Shown here piece by piece: positions 8,513 to 16,233 of a DNA stretch of 17,929 bases (its first letter is position 1; every line of letters begins with the position of its first letter). The notes beneath the pieces were generated by a model that was not told the origin of the DNA, made no database searches, and worked only from the letters and a program-made list of their open reading frames with translations. A program made the position numbers and the translations under genes. Origin of the DNA: Bacillota bacterium (GTDB lineage Bacteria; Bacillota; Clostridia; Lachnospirales; Lachnospiraceae). Where the stretch lies: assembly GCA_023415655.1 (NCBI GenBank), contig JAEZKD010000097.1, forward strand, positions 1 to 17,929, given 5' to 3'.

Positions 8513-8599
8513 AAAGAAATATACGGACAAAGTAAACAAAAAACCACGGCAAAGTATATATGTATAATTTCTTTTCATTATTTTTTACTTTTTTGTATA

Positions 8600-10234
8600 T
8601 TATGATATATTCTCTTGAGCTTGAAGCCCCTTCTTTCGGAATCTTGCTGGTGTAACTCCATATATCTCTTCAAAGCGGTTTACAAAATAGTCAGCATCCT
8701 TATAGCCAATGTCAAATGCGACCTCATAAACCTTTTTATCCGTATTTAGTAACATTTCTGCTGCTTTCTTAACTCTTATATTATTCAGATATTCTTTAAA
8801 GGAACAACCATATTGCTTTTTAAATAATTGTCCCAAATAAACACTATTAATGCAGTACTTTTCTCCAAGAGTCTTCAAGCTTAGATTCTCAGCATAATTT
8901 TCTCTGATCTGCGCTTCAATCAGATTTATAGTTCCTGTACTAGAATTCTGTCGAACCTGTCTTAGATAATTAGAGTATTCTTCCACAAATTGTTGAAATT
9001 TTAAACCATTCTCATTACTTGATTCAGATCCAAACACAGATTCACGGATATAATGCATAATCTCTTCTTGGTTGATATCCACTTCTTGTTTATACGAGAG
9101 TCCTATTAGTCGATATAGAAGATATTGAATATACCACTCGATGGTTTCATAGTTATTATTCCTATCCATCAATCTCAAATAAATACTTTTTGAATATTCT
9201 TTAATTTTGAATCTCTCATTGATTTCAATGACATGAATCAGTTCATCCAATTGAACTTTGAATTCCTCGTCAATTATGCTCTTTGATTCTGTAAATTTCT
9301 TAAATCCAGATTGAGCTAAATTATCATGTTTTTTATAAAAACGGAAGGAACGCAACATAATAGCTTCCCGATAGGATTCAGAAAGTGCTTGAATCTCATT
9401 CACTTCACTCCCTTTACAAGCCACAACCTCATATCCAATGCGTTCTGATAATTCTCTTAGCAGCCACCGTAACCATTCCTCTTGTAAGCTATTCCCCTCT
9501 TGCATCATATCCTTACTGAATATAATTCCAATCTCATAGCAATCCATTTGTTTTGCAGTATCGTAAATAATACGGTCTGCATGATTCTTTAACAAAAGTC
9601 TTGCATAATTATATAGTTTTCTTTGTTGTTCTCTTCTTTTATCTTCTTCTAACGTCAAGAAATTTTCATCATTTAAAGATAACTCACAATGAATGTAGGT
9701 TATAGGGGCTGATATTCTTATATTCTCTTGAACACATTTGAGATTAACGCTATCGTATTTTCCATAAATAATCGCAAGTAAATTCCGATCAAGAAACGCT
9801 TTTTTACAATCACGATCCTTTTTTTCTTGCCCGATTTCTTTTTGATACTCATTCATAATTTCACGTATCATAGTAAGAAGCTCTTCTTTTTGAATTGGTT
9901 TTAATAAATAGTCATGGCAACCATTATGTATTGCTGTTTTCGCGTACTTAAAATCATAATACCCACTTAAGAAAACAAATTTGGCATCACTTAATTTATG
10001 GTCTCTTACGTAAGTTATTAATTCAATACCGTCCATTCCTGGCATCTTAATGTCCGAAATAATAAGATCGTAATTGTTGTGTCTGAGTAATTCGATTGCA
10101 TCATAACCGTTGGAAGCTTCTCCTGCAATATGATATCCTTCTGTTTCCCAATCAATTAAGTTGATTAGACCCTTTCGAATAAACGGTTCATCGTCTATTA
10201 ATAAAACCTTTAACATTGGAATTTCTAAATTCAT
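8600..10234 (-). CDS. YesN-type response regulator with AraC DNA-binding domain
   Basis: Response regulator of 544 residues from ATG at 10234. A longer frame begins at 10255, but that ATG is fused to the AAAGGAG ribosome site that serves the start at 10234 (11 nt spacing). The N-terminal receiver domain begins VLLIDDEPFIRKG; phospho-acceptor Asp61 is in LIISDIKMPGMDG, and the conserved Lys is in YLLKPI. A middle region of about 300 residues has no recognised motif. The last ~100 residues form an AraC-type double helix-turn-helix, with LSLKTLGEKYCINSVYLGQLF and VYEVAFDIGYKDADYFVNRF as the two helices. It is the partner of the kinase 38 nt upstream. The family usually activates an adjacent sugar ABC operon, here the lipoprotein-permease genes downstream. 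Confidence 0.93.
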   Translation of the reverse strand: MNLEIPMLKVLLIDDEPFIRKGLINLIDWETEGYHIAGEASNGYDAIELLRHNNYDLIISDIKMPGMDGIELITYVRDHKLSDAKFVFLSGYYDFKYAKTAIHNGCHDYLLKPIQKEELLTMIREIMNEYQKEIGQEKKDRDCKKAFLDRNLLAIIYGKYDSVNLKCVQENIRISAPITYIHCELSLNDENFLTLEEDKRREQQRKLYNYARLLLKNHADRIIYDTAKQMDCYEIGIIFSKDMMQEGNSLQEEWLRWLLRELSERIGYEVVACKGSEVNEIQALSESYREAIMLRSFRFYKKHDNLAQSGFKKFTESKSIIDEEFKVQLDELIHVIEINERFKIKEYSKSIYLRLMDRNNNYETIEWYIQYLLYRLIGLSYKQEVDINQEEIMHYIRESVFGSESSNENGLKFQQFVEEYSNYLRQVRQNSSTGTINLIEAQIRENYAENLSLKTLGEKYCINSVYLGQLFKKQYGCSFKEYLNNIRVKKAAEMLLNTDKKVYEVAFDIGYKDADYFVNRFEEIYGVTPARFRKKGLQAQENIS

Positions 10235-10272
10235 GTCTTCGCATTCTCCTTTCATAAGAGTTCAACATGATT

Positions 10273-12102
10273 TCAAGTTTCTCTAATGTTTTCCATTGGA
10301 ATCTCAATGATAATACACGTTCCAACCTGCTTTTCACTTTCAATACTGATTTTTGTTTGACTACCACAGTATCTTTTTAGTCGAATACATGCGTTCAACA
10401 TTCCAAGAGAAGTTGATTTTTGTAATTCATTAATATCTGCTTCATTTAATAATTTCTCTAGTTTATTGACCTGTTCTTGCTCCATCCCAACTCCAGTATC
10501 CTCAATTTCAATATAAAAATTTGAGTCCTCTAGATAAGATGAAACATATATGGTTCCCGTATGACCTACCCTATTTAAACCATGAACACAAGCATTTTCC
10601 ACAAAGCTTACCAAGCTTAAGCTTGGAATCATAAACTTTTTACTTACCTCACTGATACGGAATTTATAATTGAAGTCATCACCATATCTATATTTTTGCA
10701 AGTCTAGATAGTCTTTCGTAAATTCGAGTTCTTGCTCCAGTGTAATTAGGTCAGATCCCCAATCAGCACTCTTGCGCATCAGTCTTGCCAAGCTCTGTAT
10801 CATTTCTGAGGTTTCTTCCTCCCCTTTTAAGAGACTTTGCATTCGTATGCTTTCAAGTACATTAAACATAAAGTGAGGATTAATTTGACTATAGAGTGCT
10901 AATAATTCCGCTTGCTGTCTAGCTAGATGCAGTTCTTGTTGCTCCAATTTACTTTTATATTCATTCTGTATTAAATCTCGAATTCGATTATTCATTAAAT
11001 TATAGTTTTCTGTTAATTCACCAATTTCATCTTTTCTTTTATTTTCCAAAACACCATTAAACTCTTCCACGTTTACCTTCTTAAGATGTTTTGCAAGAAA
11101 TATGATACGCTTAGTAATTGAATTACTGAATAATGTGATGATACATGCAGGAAGTAAGGCATCAACAAGAAATAATGCAGCAATAATCCATAATTTCCCT
11201 CGCATTAAGGTTACGAAATTTGATTTATAGCCTGTCAGATAGATATCAAAATCAATTCCATAAGCAGATAAAGATTTTTGTATTTGCACATCTTTTTTCT
11301 GTATCACTGTAATATTCTCATATTCTCGATTAATATCTCGATATCGATTGTCATTTGTGAATATAATCTGATCATCATGACAAACATAGGAATTCATGTC
11401 AAAGGATGTGCTATCCAAATAATCATTGATTTTTTTATAATTCAAATCCAACTTAACTAACTTTTCCTTCTTACTCTTATCAATGAAATCGAGTTTTCGT
11501 ATGACTGATACCATACGCTTTTTATTCGTATCATGCTTTCCTTTATTGAAATATGGATAGATAAATAAATTTAAATTTGCACTTTTGAACTTCTCATACC
11601 AATCCTCATTTTGAATGGTTTCAATACGAAAGAATCTCCCACCATTAATCATGGAATTATTATCAGAATATAACGTTATATCATTAATTAAGTACTTTGA
11701 AGTGGAATAAAACATATAGTTTGAAAAAACTTTGTTATACTCCTTAAAATACTCCAGTTGATTAGCATATTGTACTTCCAAAAAATTATTAATAGAAGTA
11801 CTAGTATATAAATCTACTGAGGCATAAGCAGCACTTTCTAGGATAGATGATAGCTCTTGAGTCACTGAGTTTGCAATATTATTGATGTTTTTTTCTTCTT
11901 CTTCATGAATAGCGCTTACTATTGTTCCAATAATAAAAGCATTCGTAACAAGTACTGGAAGCATTACACAGAATACATATAAATATGTAGTTTTGGTTTT
12001 AATTCTTCGGTTATCAATACTAGATTGAGCCTTTTTAGCAAACCAAAAAAAGTATTTACCAACATACTTTCGAAATTTTTTCAAAGCTTTTTTTCCCTGC
12101 AA
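10273..12102 (-). CDS. YesM-type sensor histidine kinase
   Basis: Membrane histidine kinase of 609 residues. The start is a TTG at 12102 preceded by GAGGAG at 10 nt; no in-frame ATG fits better. Layout: basic N-terminus, membrane segment about 42-64, extracytoplasmic sensor of about 235 residues (Cache-like size), membrane segment about 303-325, HAMP (about 326-380), and a LytS/YesM-type His-kinase core. The phospho-acceptor His410 is in QINPHFMFNVLESIRM. In the ATPase domain the N-box is FVENACVHG (about 500-508) and the G1 box DTGVGMEQ (about 535-542), followed by SLGMLNACIRL. It should phosphorylate the response regulator encoded 38 nt downstream. It follows GH8 after 67 nt, in which no terminator was seen. 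The ligand, perhaps xylo-oligosaccharide alone or with the binding lipoprotein, is inferred. Confidence 0.92.
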   Translation of the reverse strand: MQGKKALKKFRKYVGKYFFWFAKKAQSSIDNRRIKTKTTYLYVFCVMLPVLVTNAFIIGTIVSAIHEEEEKNINNIANSVTQELSSILESAAYASVDLYTSTSINNFLEVQYANQLEYFKEYNKVFSNYMFYSTSKYLINDITLYSDNNSMINGGRFFRIETIQNEDWYEKFKSANLNLFIYPYFNKGKHDTNKKRMVSVIRKLDFIDKSKKEKLVKLDLNYKKINDYLDSTSFDMNSYVCHDDQIIFTNDNRYRDINREYENITVIQKKDVQIQKSLSAYGIDFDIYLTGYKSNFVTLMRGKLWIIAALFLVDALLPACIITLFSNSITKRIIFLAKHLKKVNVEEFNGVLENKRKDEIGELTENYNLMNNRIRDLIQNEYKSKLEQQELHLARQQAELLALYSQINPHFMFNVLESIRMQSLLKGEEETSEMIQSLARLMRKSADWGSDLITLEQELEFTKDYLDLQKYRYGDDFNYKFRISEVSKKFMIPSLSLVSFVENACVHGLNRVGHTGTIYVSSYLEDSNFYIEIEDTGVGMEQEQVNKLEKLLNEADINELQKSTSLGMLNACIRLKRYCGSQTKISIESEKQVGTCIIIEIPMENIRET

Positions 12103-12169
12103 GATGAATCATCTCCTCTCAATAGCATAACTTATGTCTATCCTATGGAGCCTTTTGTAAAGTAGTTGG

Positions 12170-13297
12170 TTAATAAATTCGATACCTACCAGCCAACATA
12201 AGTAAAGTGAAAAAGTATAAGCAATTGTCAAAATATCTACGTTCTCCTGTACGTAAAGGAGTGTTCCAGAATTCCTTTACCCATTCCAAGCGATATCTTC
12301 CCATCGCTGAAAGTGACCCTGCAGCATTCGTTACAATAATAGCAGTTGGGTGTAGCGCAGGTTGGTCTAGCGCTGTTCCATCAATAAGATAGTTATAATA
12401 TGTACCAAGAGTTGTCTTTTCACTAAAAAAGGTCTGCAATCGATCTACGATTAAGCTTAGTGCTTCCTTTTTACCAAACCATGCTGCATCCAGACCAATA
12501 TTCATTGCAACACGATAAGCATCGGAATAAAATTGACCATCGTGAAATAATCGTTTTGGTGTCCCATCATATTCTGCATATTCGGATGCCATTCCAGTTT
12601 CTTTGTGACATGATATCTCTAAATATTCTCTACTCGCTTTCGAAGCCATTTGCCAAAATTCCTTATCTTCATCATTGGCCCTTTGCGCAAACAGCTCATA
12701 AAAGTGTGGTAAATGATAAGAAGGATCAGAAAAATCAGCTTCAGGAACAAACTTGATATAATGATTCTTGTTGTCCCACATTGGACTTCCACCCTTAACT
12801 AATTCAGCTTGGTGAATACAATGAGATAAAATATCTTTTGCTTGGGTGCTATAATCAAACGGTGCAACACCATCTCCCCAACGCTCACTTGCAAAAAACA
12901 AAGCCATTGCAAAATATTCTTCTCCATCTGGTGCAGGCCCTTGTGCATTCTTCTTTCCATCCGTAGTTACAGACCATGCAAAATACCCTTGGTATTTGCC
13001 ACTACTTTGATACATGAAGGTTTTGGAGAACAACCATAACCGATCAAAAATATCTTTTCTATCCATCTGAACAGCCATCATCATTCCATAGCTCATACCC
13101 TCTGATCTTGCATCGTTATTACCAGTGTCCATCATATAACCCATGTTATCTCCGAACTCAAAATAAATCTTTTCCTTCGGATCCATAAATAAAGTTTCAA
13201 AGGTATTCAAAATTCGATCCTCGATTTCCTTTTGCCCAATACCAATTTCCTCTAATAGATTTGGATATATTCGTGTGTAAAATGCACCTTGTCCCAT
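12170..13297 (-). CDS. GH8 reducing-end xylose-releasing exo-oligoxylanase (Rex)
   Basis: Cytoplasmic GH8 enzyme, 375 residues from ATG at 13297, preceded by GGGAGG at 6 nt. A longer frame to 13336 has no ribosome site. General acid Glu66 lies in ARSEGMSYGMM and the candidate base Asp259 in FYSDAYRVAMN. Both are exactly 4 positions before E70/D263 of the Bacillus halodurans Rex enzyme, recalled from memory. A Leu-His-Pro tripeptide at 315-317 (PALHPTAI) recalls the Leu-His-Pro loop said to block subsite +2 in Rex, which supports an exo mode over endoxylanase or cellulase. Length is close to Rex (about 388). No signal peptide. It would release xylose from the reducing end of imported xylo-oligosaccharides, inverting. 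It is the first gene of the operon and is divergent from the AraC gene. Confidence 0.9.
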   Translation of the reverse strand: MGQGAFYTRIYPNLLEEIGIGQKEIEDRILNTFETLFMDPKEKIYFEFGDNMGYMMDTGNNDARSEGMSYGMMMAVQMDRKDIFDRLWLFSKTFMYQSSGKYQGYFAWSVTTDGKKNAQGPAPDGEEYFAMALFFASERWGDGVAPFDYSTQAKDILSHCIHQAELVKGGSPMWDNKNHYIKFVPEADFSDPSYHLPHFYELFAQRANDEDKEFWQMASKASREYLEISCHKETGMASEYAEYDGTPKRLFHDGQFYSDAYRVAMNIGLDAAWFGKKEALSLIVDRLQTFFSEKTTLGTYYNYLIDGTALDQPALHPTAIIVTNAAGSLSAMGRYRLEWVKEFWNTPLRTGERRYFDNCLYFFTLLMLAGRYRIY

Positions 13298-13338
13298 ATG
13301 AATCCTCCCTTTTACCACATAGTCTTGATATAACAAGC

Positions 13339-13362
13339 AGGATAGCCTACCTAAACTATCCT
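13339..13362 (-). promoter_or_regulatory. Leader hairpin upstream of GH8
   Basis: AGGATAG (13339-13345) and CTATCCT (13356-13362) form a perfect 7-bp stem with a 10-nt loop, about 42 nt before the GH8 start. No U-run follows. It may be an mRNA stability element or a protein-binding dyad. A second, imperfect dyad lies at 13451-13470 (AATCA..AGAG / CTCTGATT). Confidence 0.4.
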
Positions 13363-13493
13363 TACACCTCAGTCTTGTACCATTTATTACCTTTTTTTCA
13401 ATTATACCCCATTCTTACATTTAACGCTATTACAATTCGAGCTATCTCCTAATCAAAGAGCACTCTGATTTGATGTCGAAATATATCTAATGA

Positions 13494-13502
13494 ATTATAC
13501 CA
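13494..13502 (-). promoter_or_regulatory. Extended -10 promoter of the GH8 operon
   Basis: On the minus strand TGGTATAAT matches the extended -10 consensus TGnTATAAT. The hexamer 17 bp upstream (AAGATG) does not resemble TTGACA, so an activator is expected. The operator at 13531-13560 lies 28 bp upstream, the same spacing as in front of GH43. The predicted transcript start is near 13487. Confidence 0.6.
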
Positions 13503-13530
13503 TAAATTTTTGTTTTCATCTTCATGCAAG

Positions 13531-13560
13531 TTGCTAATGATAGTGCAAATATTGCTATCA
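13531..13560 (-). promoter_or_regulatory. Putative AraC-family operator of the GH8 operon
   Basis: On the plus strand TTGCTA occurs at 13531 and again at 13552, a 21-bp direct repeat (TAGCAA-N15-TAGCAA on the minus strand) with GTGCAAA between. It matches the element before GH43 (16234-16263) at 22 of 30 positions without gaps. Two direct repeats two helical turns apart, about -44 to -72 from the predicted start, are the classical layout for AraC-family activators. The likely binder is the AraC protein encoded divergently next door; the YesN-type regulator is an alternative. GCAA-G-TTGC at 13526-13534 adds a further dyad that overlaps the proximal repeat. Confidence 0.6.
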
Positions 13561-13641
13561 ACTATGTATTCTAATAATCAAATAATTAAGCTGGTTTCTT
13601 CCTATCACTTAAAATATCTTAATTAGATTCAAAACGTCACA

Positions 13642-13670
13642 TTTACTTCCAGAAAAGATTACGGTATAAT
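13642..13670 (+). promoter_or_regulatory. Promoter of the AraC-family gene
   Basis: TTTACT (13642-13647), a 17-bp spacer and a perfect TATAAT (13665-13670) form a sigma-A type promoter. The start would be near 13677, giving a leader of about 40 nt. Confidence 0.65.
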
Positions 13671-13678
13671 ATTGCTAT
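13668..13678 (+). promoter_or_regulatory. Single operator half-site over the AraC gene start
   Basis: AATATTGCTAT here is an exact 11-bp copy of 13548-13558, part of the GH8 operator. It overlaps the -10 and predicted transcription start of the AraC gene, a position suited to autorepression. The partner repeat at 21 bp is not present. Confidence 0.4.
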
Positions 13679-13717
13679 ATTAGTAGGTTTGATAACTATG
13701 GAAAAGGAGGAAGTAGA

Positions 13718-14602
13718 ATGTCAGATACACCGAATGTAACAAAAGAGACTGTGATGCATCAGGAACATCTGAATGTCCGTCTTTTTCACAATGACACTCC
13801 GGTTAATTTCCCGATGCACTGGCATACCGATTATGAAATTATTATGCCATTAGAAAATATATTCACGGTAGAAATTGCTAAGAAAACTTATGTATTAAAC
13901 CCAAAGGATATTATGATTATTCCATCCGGGGAGATTCATGAGCTTACCGCTCCCCCATTCGGGGAACGAATTATTGTACTTTTTAATCATTCATTATTCC
14001 TGGATCTATATGGTTTTGATTCGATTAAAAATAGTTGTTATCCATGCATCGTGCTTCGTGATAGCGATGCTAATAGCTATCATCCAGAACTGATACGGCT
14101 TTTGGAGCAGATTGCGGATGAATATGTTCAATGTAATCCTTTTTATGAAACATATATCCACTCTCTGTTAATTAATTTTTTTATTATACTCGGAAGAAAC
14201 TTTAATAAGCAAGAGAAGAATGTCAGTCCGAATCATAATCATATTCAGCATAAATACATAGAGAATGTTCTAAAAATCTGCAAATATATGAATGACCATT
14301 GTACAGAGGAACTAACACTGGATCAGTTAGCTACACTTGCTGGCTTTAGCAAATTTCATTTTTCAAGAATATTTCATGAATATGCTGGTACCTCCTACTA
14401 TAATTATCTGATGAAACGGCGTATCCTATATGCTGAAACTTTACTCTGTGACCCTACCCTTTCGATTACTGAAATTGCGATGAGATGTGGTTTTAACTGT
14501 TCTTCCTCCTTTAATCGTAACTTTCGAAAGCTTAAGAATTGTAGTCCAAATGAATTTCGTTCCATGTACCATTCAAAAATTTATGAAGGAGCTAACATAT
14601 AA
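13718..14602 (+). CDS. AraC-family transcriptional regulator with N-terminal cupin
   Basis: Cytoplasmic regulator of 294 residues. AAGGAGG lies 7 nt before the ATG. The N-terminal half is an AraC-type cupin that would bind a sugar: MHWHTDYEII carries His34 and His36, and IIPSGEIHEL carries His74. Residues about 184-284 form the AraC DNA-binding domain with two helix-turn-helices: LTLDQLATLAGFSKFHFSRI, then SITEIAMRCGFNCSSSFNRN and the terminal PNEF motif. It is the only plus-strand gene in the window. It is divergent from the GH8 operon and convergent with GH43, and both of those carry the same AraC-like operator, so it is the best candidate activator of both. No phospho-receiver is present, so it should respond directly to a ligand, perhaps a pentose or xylo-oligosaccharide. 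Confidence 0.93.
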   Translation: MSDTPNVTKETVMHQEHLNVRLFHNDTPVNFPMHWHTDYEIIMPLENIFTVEIAKKTYVLNPKDIMIIPSGEIHELTAPPFGERIIVLFNHSLFLDLYGFDSIKNSCYPCIVLRDSDANSYHPELIRLLEQIADEYVQCNPFYETYIHSLLINFFIILGRNFNKQEKNVSPNHNHIQHKYIENVLKICKYMNDHCTEELTLDQLATLAGFSKFHFSRIFHEYAGTSYYNYLMKRRILYAETLLCDPTLSITEIAMRCGFNCSSSFNRNFRKLKNCSPNEFRSMYHSKIYEGANI

Positions 14603-14606
14603 ATTG

Positions 14607-14652
14607 CATTTGGCACTCTATAAGATACCATTCTCTTATAGGGTGCCAAATG
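14607..14652. terminator. Bidirectional terminator hairpin between AraC and GH43 genes
   Basis: The arm at 14607-14625 (starting CATTTGGCAC) pairs with 14634-14652 (ending GTGCCAAATG), 19 bp with one G-U pair and an 8-nt loop. It starts 5 nt after the AraC stop and ends 24 nt before the GH43 stop, where two convergent transcripts meet. U-runs are weak on both sides. Confidence 0.75.
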
Positions 14653-14675
14653 TGAATGATGCAATAGCTGCCTCT

Positions 14676-16091
14676 CTATTCTAGCGTAAAGGAGGCTAAA
14701 CTAGCGCTACCTTGTCCTTCATAGGTTATATAGATAGCATGAATGCCGTCTGGTATCGATATGTTGCCGGTATATTCTTTCCATACGTTAGAAAATCCAA
14801 CCGTAATCGAACCAAGCACTGGACCATCCCAGGAAGTTTTAATCACAAAGTCACCATGGCAATAACCACGCACTTTCAGTTTGATTTTGGATATTCCTTG
14901 ACAATCAAAATACTTAAATCCTGCTGTAGCTGGTGCCTTCATATTAGCTATATAGCCAATCTCTTCATCCCCATCTCGTCCATCCTGAGTGATTTTTGGA
15001 AATTGATTATTCATCCATGAACTCGTACAGTCTGTATAGAGCGATTCCTCTTTAGTGAAAAGGTTACATGCAAGGTATGCTGCATATTCGCCATGACCCT
15101 TTAATGGGGTTTCTTTTCCTCCACAGGAAGTCATTTCAACCTGAGGAATCATGCCATCCTTAGTAAATGTGATTTGCTCCTTACAGCCTTGTCTGCTATA
15201 ATTAGTTCCATTGGTATGTCTGTGATAGAAGATGTACCATTTACCGTTGATTTCAACAATACTACCATGATTATTACCACCATAATACATCGGCTGATTC
15301 GCTGGTTTATAAGAATCAATATGTAAATCATTATTGCTTACTATGACACCACGGTATATAAAATCCTTTGTTGGATGTTTACTTGTAGCATAGCATAGCT
15401 CGTGCATAACAACGGAAGAATAAATGAAATAATAAGTATCCCCCCATTTTCTAATGGATGGAGCCTCAAAAAATTCATGTCCCTCATAACCACTTCCCTT
15501 ACTATAAGGTTCACTTGGTGCAATAATAACAGGCTCTTCTATGATTGTGAGCATATCTGGGCCAAGCACGGTTGCCATAGCTCCTGATCTTGATTTGTCC
15601 CCAATTGCACAAAAGCCAGTGTACAAATAGGTCTTGTCGCCTTCTGTGATGACCCCTGGATCAAACTGAGGTTCATCCCCTTCTCTTTCGCCTAATCTTA
15701 CTCCTTCTGGATAATGAACGTATCCATAGAATTCATATTTGCCTGCTGGAGTGTCACACACAGCGACCGATACAATGCAACGTTTACTATCCACATAATA
15801 CAAATAATATCTGCCATCTGGCCCGACCGTAACATCTGGTGCATAAAGACAGCTATCTCGGTCCTCGTTATTCTCAACATCGGTTGCCTTATAGATGACC
15901 CCTTCATAGCGCCAGTCAGATAAATCATCCACTGGTGCCGACCAGCATACATAATCATTCAAACAGTAAGCATACCCATTAAAACGGTCATGTGAACCAT
16001 AAACATAAACTCTGTCATTAAAAACATATGGTTCTCCATCCGGAATATATTCCCAGGACGGAAGATAAGGATTCAAGCATTGTTTTTTCAT
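14676..16091 (-). CDS. GH43 arabinofuranosidase/xylosidase with C-terminal CBM6-like domain
   Basis: 471 residues from the ATG at 16091. Longer frames reach 16136, but the AAGGTGAAGAAGAG ribosome-site-like stretch lies just before 16091, and a TATAAT lies at 16140-16145. A GH43 five-bladed propeller occupies about 1-340. Candidate catalytic residues are base Asp18 (YIPDGEPYVF), pKa-tuning Asp144 (PQFDPGVI) and acid Glu209 (EFFEAPSIRK). Residues about 345-471 resemble a CBM6-type beta-sandwich, ending in ITYEGQGSASLASFTLE. There is no signal peptide, so it is cytoplasmic. It probably removes arabinose or xylose from imported arabinoxylo-oligosaccharides. The family mixes xylosidases and arabinofuranosidases, and the sequence alone does not decide. 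It has its own promoter with an operator like that of GH8. Confidence 0.9.
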   Translation of the reverse strand: MKKQCLNPYLPSWEYIPDGEPYVFNDRVYVYGSHDRFNGYAYCLNDYVCWSAPVDDLSDWRYEGVIYKATDVENNEDRDSCLYAPDVTVGPDGRYYLYYVDSKRCIVSVAVCDTPAGKYEFYGYVHYPEGVRLGEREGDEPQFDPGVITEGDKTYLYTGFCAIGDKSRSGAMATVLGPDMLTIIEEPVIIAPSEPYSKGSGYEGHEFFEAPSIRKWGDTYYFIYSSVVMHELCYATSKHPTKDFIYRGVIVSNNDLHIDSYKPANQPMYYGGNNHGSIVEINGKWYIFYHRHTNGTNYSRQGCKEQITFTKDGMIPQVEMTSCGGKETPLKGHGEYAAYLACNLFTKEESLYTDCTSSWMNNQFPKITQDGRDGDEEIGYIANMKAPATAGFKYFDCQGISKIKLKVRGYCHGDFVIKTSWDGPVLGSITVGFSNVWKEYTGNISIPDGIHAIYITYEGQGSASLASFTLE

Positions 16092-16139
16092 AGTCTCTTC
16101 TTCACCTTTCATAAATTGATGTAGCATTAAAAACATCTA

Positions 16140-16145
16140 ATTATA
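16140..16145 (-). promoter_or_regulatory. Secondary TATAAT before GH43
   Basis: A perfect TATAAT on the minus strand, 45 nt upstream of the GH43 ATG, but the hexamer 17 bp upstream (ATCAAA) is a poor -35. It is a possible secondary start; the extended -10 at 16197-16205 is preferred. Confidence 0.3.
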
Positions 16146-16196
16146 CCTTAGTTACTATAACATTTGATTCATTGACAAAATTTATTCCATTCTTTT

Positions 16197-16205
16197 ATTA
16201 TATCA
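16197..16205 (-). promoter_or_regulatory. Extended -10 promoter of GH43
   Basis: TGATATAAT on the minus strand fits TGnTATAAT. The hexamer 17 bp upstream (TATCTA) is not a -35. The operator at 16234-16263 is 28 bp upstream, exactly as for GH8. The predicted start near 16190 gives a leader of about 100 nt. Confidence 0.58.
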
Positions 16206-16233
16206 ATTTATCAAAGAAATAGATATGTCTTTG

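Larger units (their letters stand above)
13298..13717. other. 420-bp divergent regulatory region between GH8 and AraC genes
   Basis: No coding sequence is supported here. For GH8 (minus) it holds an operator (13531-13560), an extended -10 (13494-13502), a long leader of about 190 nt with a hairpin (13339-13362), and a second TATAAT (13401-13406) without a partner -35. For the AraC gene (plus) it holds a promoter (13642-13670), a partial operator (13668-13678) and a strong ribosome site AAGGAGG at 13704-13710. Confidence 0.8.

Noticed and set aside
8453..8599. Sigma-A promoter for the lipoprotein gene
   Set aside because: Candidates such as TTGTCC-N17-TATTTG have poor -10 boxes; nothing reaches the quality of the other promoters listed.
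12126..12136. Palindrome CATAACTTATG between GH8 and the kinase gene
   Set aside because: Short, AT-rich and single; expected by chance, with no promoter next to it.
13415..13440. Catabolite-repression (cre) site near AACGCTATTAC
   Set aside because: Alignment to the WTGNAANCGNWNNCW consensus fails at the key TG and central CG spacing; no other convincing cre was seen.
16160..16215. Imperfect inverted repeat TTTGATAAATTG / CAATGAATCAAA as a terminator of the permease operon
   Set aside because: Only 10 of 12 positions pair, the loop is over 30 nt, it is AT-rich, and it spans the GH43 -10.
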